DNA from: Steroidobacteraceae bacterium
GTDB taxonomy: Bacteria > Pseudomonadota > Gammaproteobacteria > Steroidobacterales > Steroidobacteraceae
Direction: 5' to 3'
Assembly (NCBI GenBank): GCA_017853175.1
Contig: JAFMKA010000006.1
Coordinates: forward strand, 1 to 53,265
DNA: 53,265 nt
Shown here: positions 43,990-53,125 of the stretch, in pieces
How positions within the stretch are numbered: position 1 is the first letter of the stretch
Layout: each line of letters begins with the position of its first letter
Position numbers and translations under genes: made by a program
Notes under the pieces: generated by a model
What the model saw: only the letters and a program-made list of their open reading frames with translations
Database searches by the model: none
Told to the model about the DNA's origin: nothing

Positions 43990-44619
43990 ATGAGTGATAC
44001 CTACGTCAATGTGGGCTATGCGTCGGCGAAGATCGGCATGGGCCGAAGAGCTGCCGTACTCGTCGTCGATTGGCAGCTCGCGTTTACGGACCCGAGATTC
44101 GAACTCGGCGGACTCCCTCGACTACATGCCGCTCGAGACAACACGGCGCTGCTATTGAAGAGCGCGCGGGCTGCCGGTATTCCGGTCGCGGCGTGCTACA
44201 CCGCCTATTGCAGTCAGAAGGATATGCCGCTTTGGAAAGTCGCCGCCGTTAGGCGCGAGTTTTTCTACGGGCACGAGTGCACGGAGATGGATCCGAAGAT
44301 TTACGATCCTTCGGACTTCACGTACTGCAAAAATGCACCGTCGATGTTTTTTCAAACGCCCCTCATCACCTGGTTAGTGAAAGAGAACGTCGATACGGTC
44401 TTCGTCACCGGATGCACGACGAGTGGCTGCGTTAGGGCAACGATCGTCGACGCGTTCTCCTACGGTTTCCGTGTTCAGGTGATTGAAGATTGCTGTGGCG
44501 ATGCGGAGCAGGGTCCCCACGATGACACGATGCGCGACGTCGGCCGCCGCTATGCCGACGTCATCGATCGCGCCACCGCCGAACAATGGATTCACGCTCA
44601 GGCGAAGTCCGCACGCTGA
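43990..44619 (+). CDS. Isochorismatase-like amidohydrolase (N-carbamoylsarcosine amidase type), copy 2
   Basis: A 209-residue cysteine hydrolase with the full triad: Asp27 in AVLVVDWQLAF, Lys114 in FTYCKNAPSMFF and Cys147 in GCTTSGCVRATIVDAF. The C-terminal VIEDCCGDAEQGPHDDTMRDVG matches N-carbamoylsarcosine amidases. The ATG at 43990 follows TTGGAGA; a TTG at 43978 is inside the terminator tail. Its place directly after hyuAB suggests it hydrolyses the N-carbamoyl product of the ring-opening step. It is diverged from copy 1, not a recent duplicate. Confidence 0.88.
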   Translation: MSDTYVNVGYASAKIGMGRRAAVLVVDWQLAFTDPRFELGGLPRLHAARDNTALLLKSARAAGIPVAACYTAYCSQKDMPLWKVAAVRREFFYGHECTEMDPKIYDPSDFTYCKNAPSMFFQTPLITWLVKENVDTVFVTGCTTSGCVRATIVDAFSYGFRVQVIEDCCGDAEQGPHDDTMRDVGRRYADVIDRATAEQWIHAQAKSAR

Positions 44620-44630
44620 GGGTAGCTGTC

Positions 44631-45044
44631 ATGTCCACTCGCTTCGTCATTCGGTGGACTCCTCTCGTCGAGCTCGGCCTTTCGGCGCTCACAGCACTCT
44701 CGCTCGTCGCGGCGCGAGGTGGCGACTTCCATGCGGTGCCGCCTATTGCTTTGCTGATCCTCGTGCCGTCGATCATGTGGGGCTTGAGTGTGCGTTTGGT
44801 CGACTCATCGTCGTCATCGAGTTCGGCAACGCTCTACCGAGTTGCGAATACTTTGGCACTCGTCGCTCTCGGAGTTCCGGTCGTCGCGGGCGAAGTGCAC
44901 TGGGGTATTGTCGTGTTGCCGTTCGCGCTCTTTCGAATCGCGATGAATGCCGCATCAAAGATTCATGGGGCGAGGGCGGTCACCCAGCGAATACAATGGA
45001 TTGGTGGGGTTTGGGTCGCAGGGTGGGCGAGCGTTCTGCCTTAG
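44631..45044 (+). CDS. Small integral membrane protein of unknown function
   Basis: A 137-residue hydrophobic protein with about four predicted membrane helices (around residues 9-28, 36-52, 70-98 and 118-135) and a Ser-rich loop near residue 60. I do not recognise the family. The ATG at 44631 follows GAGGGTAG by a short gap, 11 bp after the amidase stop, so it may be co-transcribed. It ends with a 4-bp overlap with the convergent nucleosidase gene. Confidence 0.65.
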   Translation: MSTRFVIRWTPLVELGLSALTALSLVAARGGDFHAVPPIALLILVPSIMWGLSVRLVDSSSSSSSATLYRVANTLALVALGVPVVAGEVHWGIVVLPFALFRIAMNAASKIHGARAVTQRIQWIGGVWVAGWASVLP

Positions 45045-45748
45045 TTGGGCTCCCCGGCAAGCCACTCTCGAAACATGGCGGCGGCGTACTCCCCCGACTT
45101 TCGAGCCAGCGCAAAAACCTCAGACGGTGCCAGAGACTCGTCGGCGCGATCGGAGATCATCCGAACGCATGCGAACGGGATGTCGAATTCGTGGCACACC
45201 TGCGCTACCGCCGCGCCTTCCATTTCGACACATACCGCGTTCGGCACGGCTGCCAAGACTCGCTCGCGCTGACCCGGACGGCCGATCACCTGGTCCCCGG
45301 TCGCGATATCGGCGAGCCAGGTACGGGGCGCCCGTTCGCCGAGCGCGCGTCGCAACGCGTCCCGCAGGCGCTCGGTCATCACCCCGTCAGTCTTCAACCC
45401 GGATCGATTGAGGAGCGGGATATGGGTCGGCGGGAAGAAGGGTGAGGCATCGAGATCGTGCTGGAAGAGCTCCTGCGCGAACACCATGTCACCGATGGCG
45501 AGGTCGTCGACTAGCGCACCGGCGATGCCCGTGAAGATGACCCGCGTGGGACGAAGCGCGGTGATCAGGTGCGCCGCCGTGGAGGCCGCAGCGACCTTTC
45601 CCCAACGCGAGAATGCCAACGCCACCGGCTGGCCCGAGATCGTCCCACGGAGGACGTCACGGCTTCCTGAGTGATGGGTGGCGGGGTGGCTCAAAGTAGC
45701 TGAAATCGCCTCGAGTTCCTCGGGCATTGCCGACAGAATCAGATTCAT
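45041..45748 (-). CDS. mtnN: 5'-methylthioadenosine/S-adenosylhomocysteine nucleosidase
   Basis: A 235-residue MTA/SAH nucleosidase of normal length. It begins NLILSAMPEELEAISATL, with Glu11-type catalytic acid; GKVAAASTAAHLITALRPTRVIFTGIAGAL, AVCVEMEGAAVAQVCHEFDIPFACVRMISDRADE give the substrate Glu and catalytic Asp. It removes adenine from SAM by-products, and in bacteria with LuxS feeds autoinducer-2 synthesis. A palindrome lies just upstream. Confidence 0.94.
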   Translation of the reverse strand: MNLILSAMPEELEAISATLSHPATHHSGSRDVLRGTISGQPVALAFSRWGKVAAASTAAHLITALRPTRVIFTGIAGALVDDLAIGDMVFAQELFQHDLDASPFFPPTHIPLLNRSGLKTDGVMTERLRDALRRALGERAPRTWLADIATGDQVIGRPGQRERVLAAVPNAVCVEMEGAAVAQVCHEFDIPFACVRMISDRADESLAPSEVFALARKSGEYAAAMFREWLAGEPN

Positions 45749-45760
45749 TCTTTAACTTTA

Positions 45761-45776
45761 CATAATATACATTATG
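45761..45776. promoter_or_regulatory. Inverted repeat in the mtnN promoter region
   Basis: CATAAT-ATAC-ATTATG, six-base perfect arms with a four-base centre, 13 bp upstream of the mtnN ATG. It is AT-rich in a GC-rich surrounding. It may simply be the -10 region, or a repressor site; the binding protein is unknown. Confidence 0.5.
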
Positions 45777-45814
45777 CGCACTCTGGGCTGGGCCCTTATG
45801 GCCGCATCCCGGCG

Positions 45815-46135
45815 CTACGGCACCGTATCACGGTCGGCTGGATACTCCACCAGTGCATCGGCCTGCTGACGCCCATAGGCCACCATGTCGAGGGTTCCGC
45901 CGATGAATGCCTCCGCGCTCTCCGCGGTTTCAACTGCCAAGGACTCATCCGCTGACGAACTCCGTACGGCCTCGAGACCGCGAGGCACTACAGGCGCGAC
46001 TCGCGGTGACACCCACGCGGATTGCTCGGTGGCGCCCGGCACGCCGACTCGCGGCGTTAAGGCGGCACCCACGGGCCGCGCTTCCAGTGCGCGTGCGAGC
46101 GCGATGGTAAGCATCGTTGATAACTGGGCGTCCAT
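45815..46135 (-). CDS. Possible small hypothetical protein
   Basis: A 106-codon frame filling the gap between mtnN and the phosphodiesterase gene. The N-terminus is a short helix (MDAQLSTMLTIALARALEA); the rest is Pro/Val/Ala/Ser-rich. There is no good Shine-Dalgarno and no family resemblance. Overlapping frames on the other strand are equally long, so coding is uncertain. Confidence 0.35.
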   Translation of the reverse strand: MDAQLSTMLTIALARALEARPVGAALTPRVGVPGATEQSAWVSPRVAPVVPRGLEAVRSSSADESLAVETAESAEAFIGGTLDMVAYGRQQADALVEYPADRDTVP

Positions 46136-46280
46136 GCGAAGTCATCGTACGTTGGGCACCGCGCGTTTAAAGTCTTGCGTATCGCAACCGTGACGTCCAT
46201 CACAGGATCGGCGTTACCATCCGGCGGCGGCTCGCTTGGCGTAAACTGAAGTCCCTGGGCGCGGACGCCCGGAGTCTCCA

Positions 46281-47069
46281 TTGCGATTGCTCGTTTACAA
46301 CATCCGATACGCCACGGGAACCGGTCCGGCGTTCCATTTGCCGTTGCCCGGCGCGGGATACCTGCGCAGCAGTCGACGCGTGCTCGATGACATCACCCAA
46401 TTCATTCGTGGTGAAGATCCCGATCTAGTTGGGTTGATTGAAGTCGATACGGGATCCGTACGCAGCGCGCTCGTGAATCAGGCTGAGTACATCGCTCAGC
46501 ACCTTGGGCATTACACCGTCTACGAATGCAAGTACGGTGCAGCATCGATCAACAATCAGCTGCCGATCGTGCGCAAGCAAGGCAACGCCATTTTGGCGGC
46601 CCCGCGGGTTACGGGCGAGCGATTCCATTACTTCCCGACCGGCATCAAGCGCTTGATCATCGAGATGGAGCTCGATGACGTGTGCGTGTTTCTAGTGCAT
46701 CTCTCGCTCAAATATCGACATCGGCAGGAACAACTACGCCACCTTCACGATCTCGTGCTTGCAGCGCACAAGCCGGTAGTCGTTGCGGGTGACTTCAATA
46801 CGTTCTCGGGCACCAACGAGCTCTATCTCTTTATGAGAGCCACGGGTCTTCGTAGCGCCAACCTCAAAGGTCTGGCCTCGTTCCCTGCCCGCATCCCGCG
46901 ATTCGAACTCGATTTCGTACTGGTGAGCCGAGAGATCGAACTCATCGATTTTCGCGTGCCGAATGTTCAGCATTCGGACCATCGCCCTGTCATCTGCGAT
47001 TTTAAAGTGTTGACCCCGACGGAGATTGCTCAACGTGACGACCGCACAAGAACCTCGCTGCTGGCGTGA
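46281..47069 (+). CDS. Endonuclease/exonuclease/phosphatase (EEP) family protein
   Basis: A 262-residue EEP-fold metal-dependent phosphodiesterase. Visible motifs are LLVYNIRYATG (Asn), DLVGLIEVDTGS (Glu), VVVAGDFNTFSG (Asp-x-Asn), and the C-terminal HSDHRPVICDF (Asp-His). The start is TTG at 46281, six bases after GGAG. The family includes nucleases, sphingomyelinases and lipid phosphatases; which applies here cannot be told. It has no signal peptide. The end overlaps the next gene by 35 bp. Confidence 0.85.
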   Translation: MRLLVYNIRYATGTGPAFHLPLPGAGYLRSSRRVLDDITQFIRGEDPDLVGLIEVDTGSVRSALVNQAEYIAQHLGHYTVYECKYGAASINNQLPIVRKQGNAILAAPRVTGERFHYFPTGIKRLIIEMELDDVCVFLVHLSLKYRHRQEQLRHLHDLVLAAHKPVVVAGDFNTFSGTNELYLFMRATGLRSANLKGLASFPARIPRFELDFVLVSREIELIDFRVPNVQHSDHRPVICDFKVLTPTEIAQRDDRTRTSLLA

Positions 47070-49110
47070 AGAGACCGATGCCGAGGGCATCGTTTGGCTG
47101 ACGCTCGACAAACCCGATGCATCGGTCAACACGTTGTCTTCACCGGTTCTCGAAGAACTCGGGCAACTCGTCGCCAATCTCGCGATTCGATCACCGCGTG
47201 GCGTGGTACTGCGATCGGGGAAGGCTTCTGGTTTTGTATTGGGTGCCGACGTCAAGGAATTCACCACACTCAAAACCGTCGACGAAGCGCGGGCACTCGT
47301 CGAGCGCGGTCATCGCGTCCTCGCGGATCTTGAGTCTTTACCCTGCCCTACGGTGGCACTCATCGAGGGGTTCGCGCTGGGTGGCGGGCTTGAGCTCGCC
47401 CTAGCCTGTCGATACCGCGTCGGAGTGAATGACGACCGTCTCACACTTGGGTTGCCTGAGGTGATGCTTGGCATTCATCCGGGGTTCGGCGGCACCGTGC
47501 GCGCCGTTCGAACGATCGGGCCTCTGGCGGCGCTCGACCTCATGCTGACCGGGCGCAATATCAAAGGCGGTAAGACGCTCAAGATCGGTCTCGTCGACCG
47601 TCTCGCCGATAGCCACGATGGCGCCCTCGCCGCCTGTCGCGAATTGATTAGAAAGAACCCCGGCGCACATCGACCGCCGTTCATGCAGCGTTTGGCGGGG
47701 CTCGCTCTCATTCGGCCCTTGCTGCGCTCGAAACTCGAATCGCAGGTGGCGAAAAAGGTGCGTAAAGCCCACTACCCGGCACCCTACGCCATCATCGATC
47801 TTTGGGTTCGTCACGGTGGAAAGGGTCGCGATGCGTACTCGGCCGAGGCGGATTCGATCGCAGCTCTGGCGGCAACCCCGACGGCGCGTAATCTCATCCG
47901 CGTGTTCATGTTGCAGGATGCGCTCAAGTCGCAGGGCAAGGGTACTGGCGGCACACCGAAAAAAGTTCATGTCGTGGGCGCGGGTGTCATGGGCGCCGAT
48001 ATTGCCGCGTGGTGCGCCTTCCGCGGCCTTGAGGTGACGCTGCAAGATCGCGAACAGCGCTTCATAGACGCCGGTATAGCGAGGGCGCACGAATTCTTTG
48101 AGAAGCGAGTGAAGGACGCAGCAAAGCGGGCCGCGGTCGCGGCGCGACTGCAAGGTGATCTTGACGGATCAGGCGTTGGCGACGCTGATGTGGTGCTGGA
48201 GGCCATCATCGAAAATGCAGAGGCGAAGCGTGCGCTGTATGCCTCGATCGAGCCGCGCATGAAAGCGGGCGCGATTCTCGCAACCAACACCTCATCGATT
48301 CCCCTCGACCAACTCGCCTCGGGTCTCGCACATCCCGGACGACTCGTCGGATTACATTTTTTCAACCCCGTCGCGCTGATGCCCTTGGTGGAAATCATCC
48401 ATACCGCCGCGACCACGCCGGAGGCGATGGCCCTCGCAACGGCCGTCGCCCGAAAAATCGATAAGCTTCCACTGCCCTGCCACAGCGCTCCGGGTTTTCT
48501 CGTCAATCGGGTACTCGTGCCGTATATGCAAGAAGCCATGTACGCAGCCCAGGATGGATTTAGCTTCGACGAGATCGATCGCGCCGCGACGGATTACGGA
48601 ATGCCCGTGGGCCCGGTGGAACTCTCGGATATGGTCGGGCTCGATGTTTGTCGGCACGTCGGCAGCATCGTTGGGAACGCGCTCGGACACCCCGTCGCGG
48701 ACACCTCTGCACTCGATCTGCGCATCGCTGAGAAAAAGCTGGGTCGCAAAACCGGTACCGGTTTTTATCGATGGGACAAAGGACGTCCGGTGCGTGACTC
48801 AGAGTCCGCAGCGCCCGTTCCGGGGGTGACGAGACGTCCCGATGCGACGTCCCGCGCAGATCTGCAAGATCGCCTGATGCTCGGTCTAATCAACGAGTGC
48901 GTGGCCGTCCTTCGCGAGGGCCTCGTCGAGTCGCAAGACATGATCGACGCCGGTGTGATTTTCGGTTGCGGTTTTGCGCCGTTCCGTGGAGGTCCGCTGC
49001 AGGATGCGTCGACGCGAGGCATCAAAAGCTGCATTGATCGTCTCGAAGAACTTTCAGCGCGCTACGGCGATCGTTTCAAGCCGGACGCCGGCTGGTCGCT
49101 ATTGCGTTAA
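47035..49110 (+). CDS. Enoyl-CoA hydratase / 3-hydroxyacyl-CoA dehydrogenase (FadB/FadJ type)
   Basis: A 691-residue multifunctional beta-oxidation protein. Residues about 1-190 are the crotonase domain (GFVLGADVKEFTT, ALGGGLELALACRYRVG, LGLPEVMLGIHPGFGGTVR). From about 300 the dehydrogenase begins (VHVVGAGVMGADIAAWCAFRG, then LATNTSSIPLDQLA, GLHFFNPVALMPLVEII) and a C-terminal domain follows. The start is taken as GTG 47035, 11 bases after GGAG; a TTG at 47026 is too close. It is translationally overlapped with the EEP gene. No thiolase partner (fadA/fadI) is adjacent. It converges on holB with a 35-bp overlap. Confidence 0.92.
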   Translation: MTTAQEPRCWREETDAEGIVWLTLDKPDASVNTLSSPVLEELGQLVANLAIRSPRGVVLRSGKASGFVLGADVKEFTTLKTVDEARALVERGHRVLADLESLPCPTVALIEGFALGGGLELALACRYRVGVNDDRLTLGLPEVMLGIHPGFGGTVRAVRTIGPLAALDLMLTGRNIKGGKTLKIGLVDRLADSHDGALAACRELIRKNPGAHRPPFMQRLAGLALIRPLLRSKLESQVAKKVRKAHYPAPYAIIDLWVRHGGKGRDAYSAEADSIAALAATPTARNLIRVFMLQDALKSQGKGTGGTPKKVHVVGAGVMGADIAAWCAFRGLEVTLQDREQRFIDAGIARAHEFFEKRVKDAAKRAAVAARLQGDLDGSGVGDADVVLEAIIENAEAKRALYASIEPRMKAGAILATNTSSIPLDQLASGLAHPGRLVGLHFFNPVALMPLVEIIHTAATTPEAMALATAVARKIDKLPLPCHSAPGFLVNRVLVPYMQEAMYAAQDGFSFDEIDRAATDYGMPVGPVELSDMVGLDVCRHVGSIVGNALGHPVADTSALDLRIAEKKLGRKTGTGFYRWDKGRPVRDSESAAPVPGVTRRPDATSRADLQDRLMLGLINECVAVLREGLVESQDMIDAGVIFGCGFAPFRGGPLQDASTRGIKSCIDRLEELSARYGDRFKPDAGWSLLR

Positions 49111-50059
49111 GCCGCCACAGCAAGCGTTCGAGTGCGAGCGGTTTGTTGATGGGCGTTTCAGCCCATTGGCGCGCCTCTCGAGCATCGTCGAGCGCAGCGA
49201 ACAGCGCTTCGGCTTGCGCCTGACGCTTGCCGGTCGCCCAGTCGCGTATCCGCGTGACCAGCCAGTTCTCGATGCAGTTGATGCGAAGTGCGAAGTCCTC
49301 TTTGCCCCAGGCCTCCGCGGTCTCTACAGGATCGAGCGCGCCGGAGGCGACTTGATCGAGAGCTCTCGCCGTCTCCCGCTGCAAATCCGCGATCGCTTCG
49401 GCTTCAGCCTGCAACGCCAGAAAGGGTCGAGGTCCGATGGCGCTCATGACGGCTTTCCAGTCGATCCCGTTGCCCGCTCGGGCACGCAGCCAGTCCTCGA
49501 GTTCTTCGATCGGAGGAACGGAAATGCCGACGCGGGCGCATCGGCTCTGAACGGTCGCGGGCAATCGCGAGGGCTCACCCGTCACCAGCAGCAGTAGCGA
49601 GCTTCCCGCCGGTTCCTCCAGCGTCTTGAGCAAGGCGTTCGCCGCGTTGCGATTCAGACGCTCTGCGGGGGTGATGACGGCGATCTTTCGGCCACGGCCA
49701 TGTCCGGTTAACGCCAGTTCGGCCGCCATCTCGCGAACTTGATCGATCCGAATTTCTTTTGACTCTTCGATGGGGCTCAAACGCATCAGATCGGGTTGTT
49801 CATCCGATACCACCCGACGACAGTCGAGGCAGGTTCCGCAGGGCTTGGTTGCCGAGGGCGCCGAGCAAAATAGCCGCGCTGCAAGCCAAGTCGCGAGCCA
49901 CTCGCCACCGAGGCCCGGATCGACCTGAATGAGCACCGCGTGTCCGAGTCGATCGGTTTCGATGGCGTCGTTTAAGGATTGCTGCAGCCCCGTGAGCCAG
50001 GGAATCTTCGTATCGAGCGGCAGCATCCCCTTCGACGTGTGGCGTTCGATCTCCGTCAT
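49076..50059 (-). CDS. holB: DNA polymerase III subunit delta' (HolB)
   Basis: A 327-residue clamp-loader subunit. The AAA+ region shows a degenerate P-loop (VDPGLGGEWLATWLAAR), the four-cysteine zinc module (FCSAPSATKPCGTCLDC), GRGRKIAVITPAERLNRNAANALLKTLEEP and the SRC-type sensor (QSRCARVGI). It helps load the beta clamp on DNA. The ATG overlaps the tmk TGA by 4 bp, in the usual tmk-holB order. Confidence 0.94.
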   Translation of the reverse strand: MTEIERHTSKGMLPLDTKIPWLTGLQQSLNDAIETDRLGHAVLIQVDPGLGGEWLATWLAARLFCSAPSATKPCGTCLDCRRVVSDEQPDLMRLSPIEESKEIRIDQVREMAAELALTGHGRGRKIAVITPAERLNRNAANALLKTLEEPAGSSLLLLVTGEPSRLPATVQSRCARVGISVPPIEELEDWLRARAGNGIDWKAVMSAIGPRPFLALQAEAEAIADLQRETARALDQVASGALDPVETAEAWGKEDFALRINCIENWLVTRIRDWATGKRQAQAEALFAALDDAREARQWAETPINKPLALERLLWRLNAIATSRRPA

Positions 50060-50697
50060 GAACCTAACCGTTGCAATGCCGACATGGCGGCTGCCCTGAC
50101 GGAGTCTGGATCAGCCGAGGCATCGATAATCTGGCAACGTTGCGAATCTCGGCGAGCGATCTCGAGGTAACGGGCTCGCACGCGCTCGAAAAACTGCACG
50201 GTCTCACTTTCGAACCGGTCGATGACCGACTCACCCTGGGCTTGCCGACGCGCACGAGCTCGCTCGAGACCGATAGTGACAGGCAAGTCGAGCAGCACGG
50301 TGAGATCGGGTTCGAGACCGCGATGCACCGAGACGGCGAGTTGTTCGATTAGCGCGGCGTCAACGCCTCGACCGCCGCCTTGGTAAGCCCGCGTCGCATC
50401 GGTGAATCGATCACAGATCACCCACTCTCCGCGCTCGAGTGCCGGACGAACCAAGTTATCGAGGTGAATCGCGCGAGCCGCGAACATCAACAAGGTTTCC
50501 GCTTCGGCGGAGAGTGATTCTTCACCACGATGCAGCACGAGCTGTCGTAGACGCTCGGCGAGTGGCGTACCCCCAGGCTCTCGCGTTTGACGAACCGAAA
50601 TGCCGCGCTCCTGCAGCGCGTTCGCGAGCGCGGCCGCAATGGTGGATTTTCCCGCCCCCTCGATACCCTCAAGCGTGATGAACTTGCCGCGAATCAT
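50056..50697 (-). CDS. tmk: Thymidylate kinase
   Basis: A 213-residue kinase that turns dTMP into dTDP. The P-loop is EGIEGAGKSTIAAAL, the DR motif is CDRFTDATRAYQGGGRG and the LID region is RRQAQGESVIDRFESE. These are the E. coli-type features. It overlaps mltG by 4 bp and holB by 4 bp, so the three are a coupled unit. Confidence 0.96.
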   Translation of the reverse strand: MIRGKFITLEGIEGAGKSTIAAALANALQERGISVRQTREPGGTPLAERLRQLVLHRGEESLSAEAETLLMFAARAIHLDNLVRPALERGEWVICDRFTDATRAYQGGGRGVDAALIEQLAVSVHRGLEPDLTVLLDLPVTIGLERARARRQAQGESVIDRFESETVQFFERVRARYLEIARRDSQRCQIIDASADPDSVRAAAMSALQRLGS

Positions 50698-51737
50698 GTG
50701 GCAGGAGGCTCCCGTTTCGTCGCCGAGGAGGCGCGTTGCCTCTCGAGCATCTCTTTGATGGCCTTGCGATGATCGTCATAAGTCCGCGAAAACGTATGCG
50801 ATCCGTCACTGAGGCCCGTTGCGACGAAAAACAGCTCACCACTCTCGAGTGGTCGAGTCGCCGCTTGCAGAGCCTCTTCGCCCGGCAATGAAATGGGCGT
50901 AGGCGGAAGTCCCTTGCGGGTATACGAGTTGTATGGCGTGTCGGTACGCAGATCACGAGTGCGAATGTCGCCGTCGTAACGATCGCCAAGGCCGTAAATC
51001 ACAGTCGGGTCAGATTGCAGTCTCATCCCCTTGCGCAATCTTTGAACGAAGACGCCAGCAACCCGAGGGCGCTCCTCGGCCAGCGAGGATTCCTTCTCGA
51101 CGATCGAGGCCAGAATCAGCGCCTCGGTGGGCCCCGATAACGGTAAGTCGGGTGCGCGGGCCGTCCACGCGGCCTCAAGACGGTCCTTCAGACGGGAATG
51201 GGCGAGTTTCAAAATATCGAAATCGGAGGTGCCCCATGCAAACCGATAGGTGTCGGGAAAAAATTGACCTTCGGGATGTACGCCAGGTTGACCGAGACGC
51301 GCCATGAGTTCTGCGTCGCTCACCTCCGCAAGCGTTTGCTTTACGCCTTCGTGAGCGGCGAGCGCGCGGCGAAAATCCGCATAGCGAGTTCCCTCGATCA
51401 CGACCAAGGCTTCGAGAAGCACTCGACCCTCGTCGAGTTGTCGGAGGATCTCCTTTGCCGAAACTCCGGGGGCGATTTCATATCGGCCGACTCTCACCCG
51501 CGGCAGGTCACCGAGCGTACGCGCCCACCACTCGGTGATTGACGCGTCGCGGATGGCGCCGGCACGTTCTAAATCGATGAGAACGGATCGGACGCTCTCC
51601 CCCTGACGAACGTCGATTCGTACGGGCTCGGGATGGGGACCGGACTGACTCACCGCGGACGACAACCAGACCGCGACGGCGCCGAGCCCGACGACGGACA
51701 CTCCAACCAGGATGAGAAGATTTCGCAGGGCGCGCAC
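50694..51737 (-). CDS. mltG: Endolytic peptidoglycan transglycosylase MltG
   Basis: A 347-residue membrane-anchored enzyme. One N-terminal helix (about 6-28) is followed by a periplasmic YceG domain. The catalytic Glu is in LILASIVEKESSLAEERPRV, with FVQRLRKGMRLQSDPTVIYGLGDRY and YNSYTRKGLPPTPISLPG after it. It cuts nascent glycan strands and sets their length. The start is GTG at 51735-51737. In enteric bacteria pabC lies between fabF and mltG; it is absent here, leaving 57 bp. Confidence 0.95.
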   Translation of the reverse strand: MRALRNLLILVGVSVVGLGAVAVWLSSAVSQSGPHPEPVRIDVRQGESVRSVLIDLERAGAIRDASITEWWARTLGDLPRVRVGRYEIAPGVSAKEILRQLDEGRVLLEALVVIEGTRYADFRRALAAHEGVKQTLAEVSDAELMARLGQPGVHPEGQFFPDTYRFAWGTSDFDILKLAHSRLKDRLEAAWTARAPDLPLSGPTEALILASIVEKESSLAEERPRVAGVFVQRLRKGMRLQSDPTVIYGLGDRYDGDIRTRDLRTDTPYNSYTRKGLPPTPISLPGEEALQAATRPLESGELFFVATGLSDGSHTFSRTYDDHRKAIKEMLERQRASSATKREPPAT

Positions 51738-51794
51738 GTTGAAAGTCTAACCCTTTGAGGGGGTCAACGCCCTCACCTACCGCGGGGGCGCTCT

Positions 51795-53042
<1,248 letters not shown>

Positions 53043-53080
53043 GGGAGCCTCACGCGATGCGATTCAGATAGATCAAAAAG

Positions 53081-53107
53081 TCGAGGCCGGCGGAAAGCCG
53101 GCCTCGA
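53081..53107 (-). terminator. Hairpin terminator between acpP and fabF
   Basis: TCGAGGCCGGC and GCCGGCCTCGA form a perfect 11-bp stem with a five-base loop. On the minus strand it is followed by CTTTTT. Likely a partial terminator that lets acpP be made in large excess over fabF while allowing some read-through. Confidence 0.85.
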
Positions 53108-53125
53108 CGATGACCGACGTCGGAA

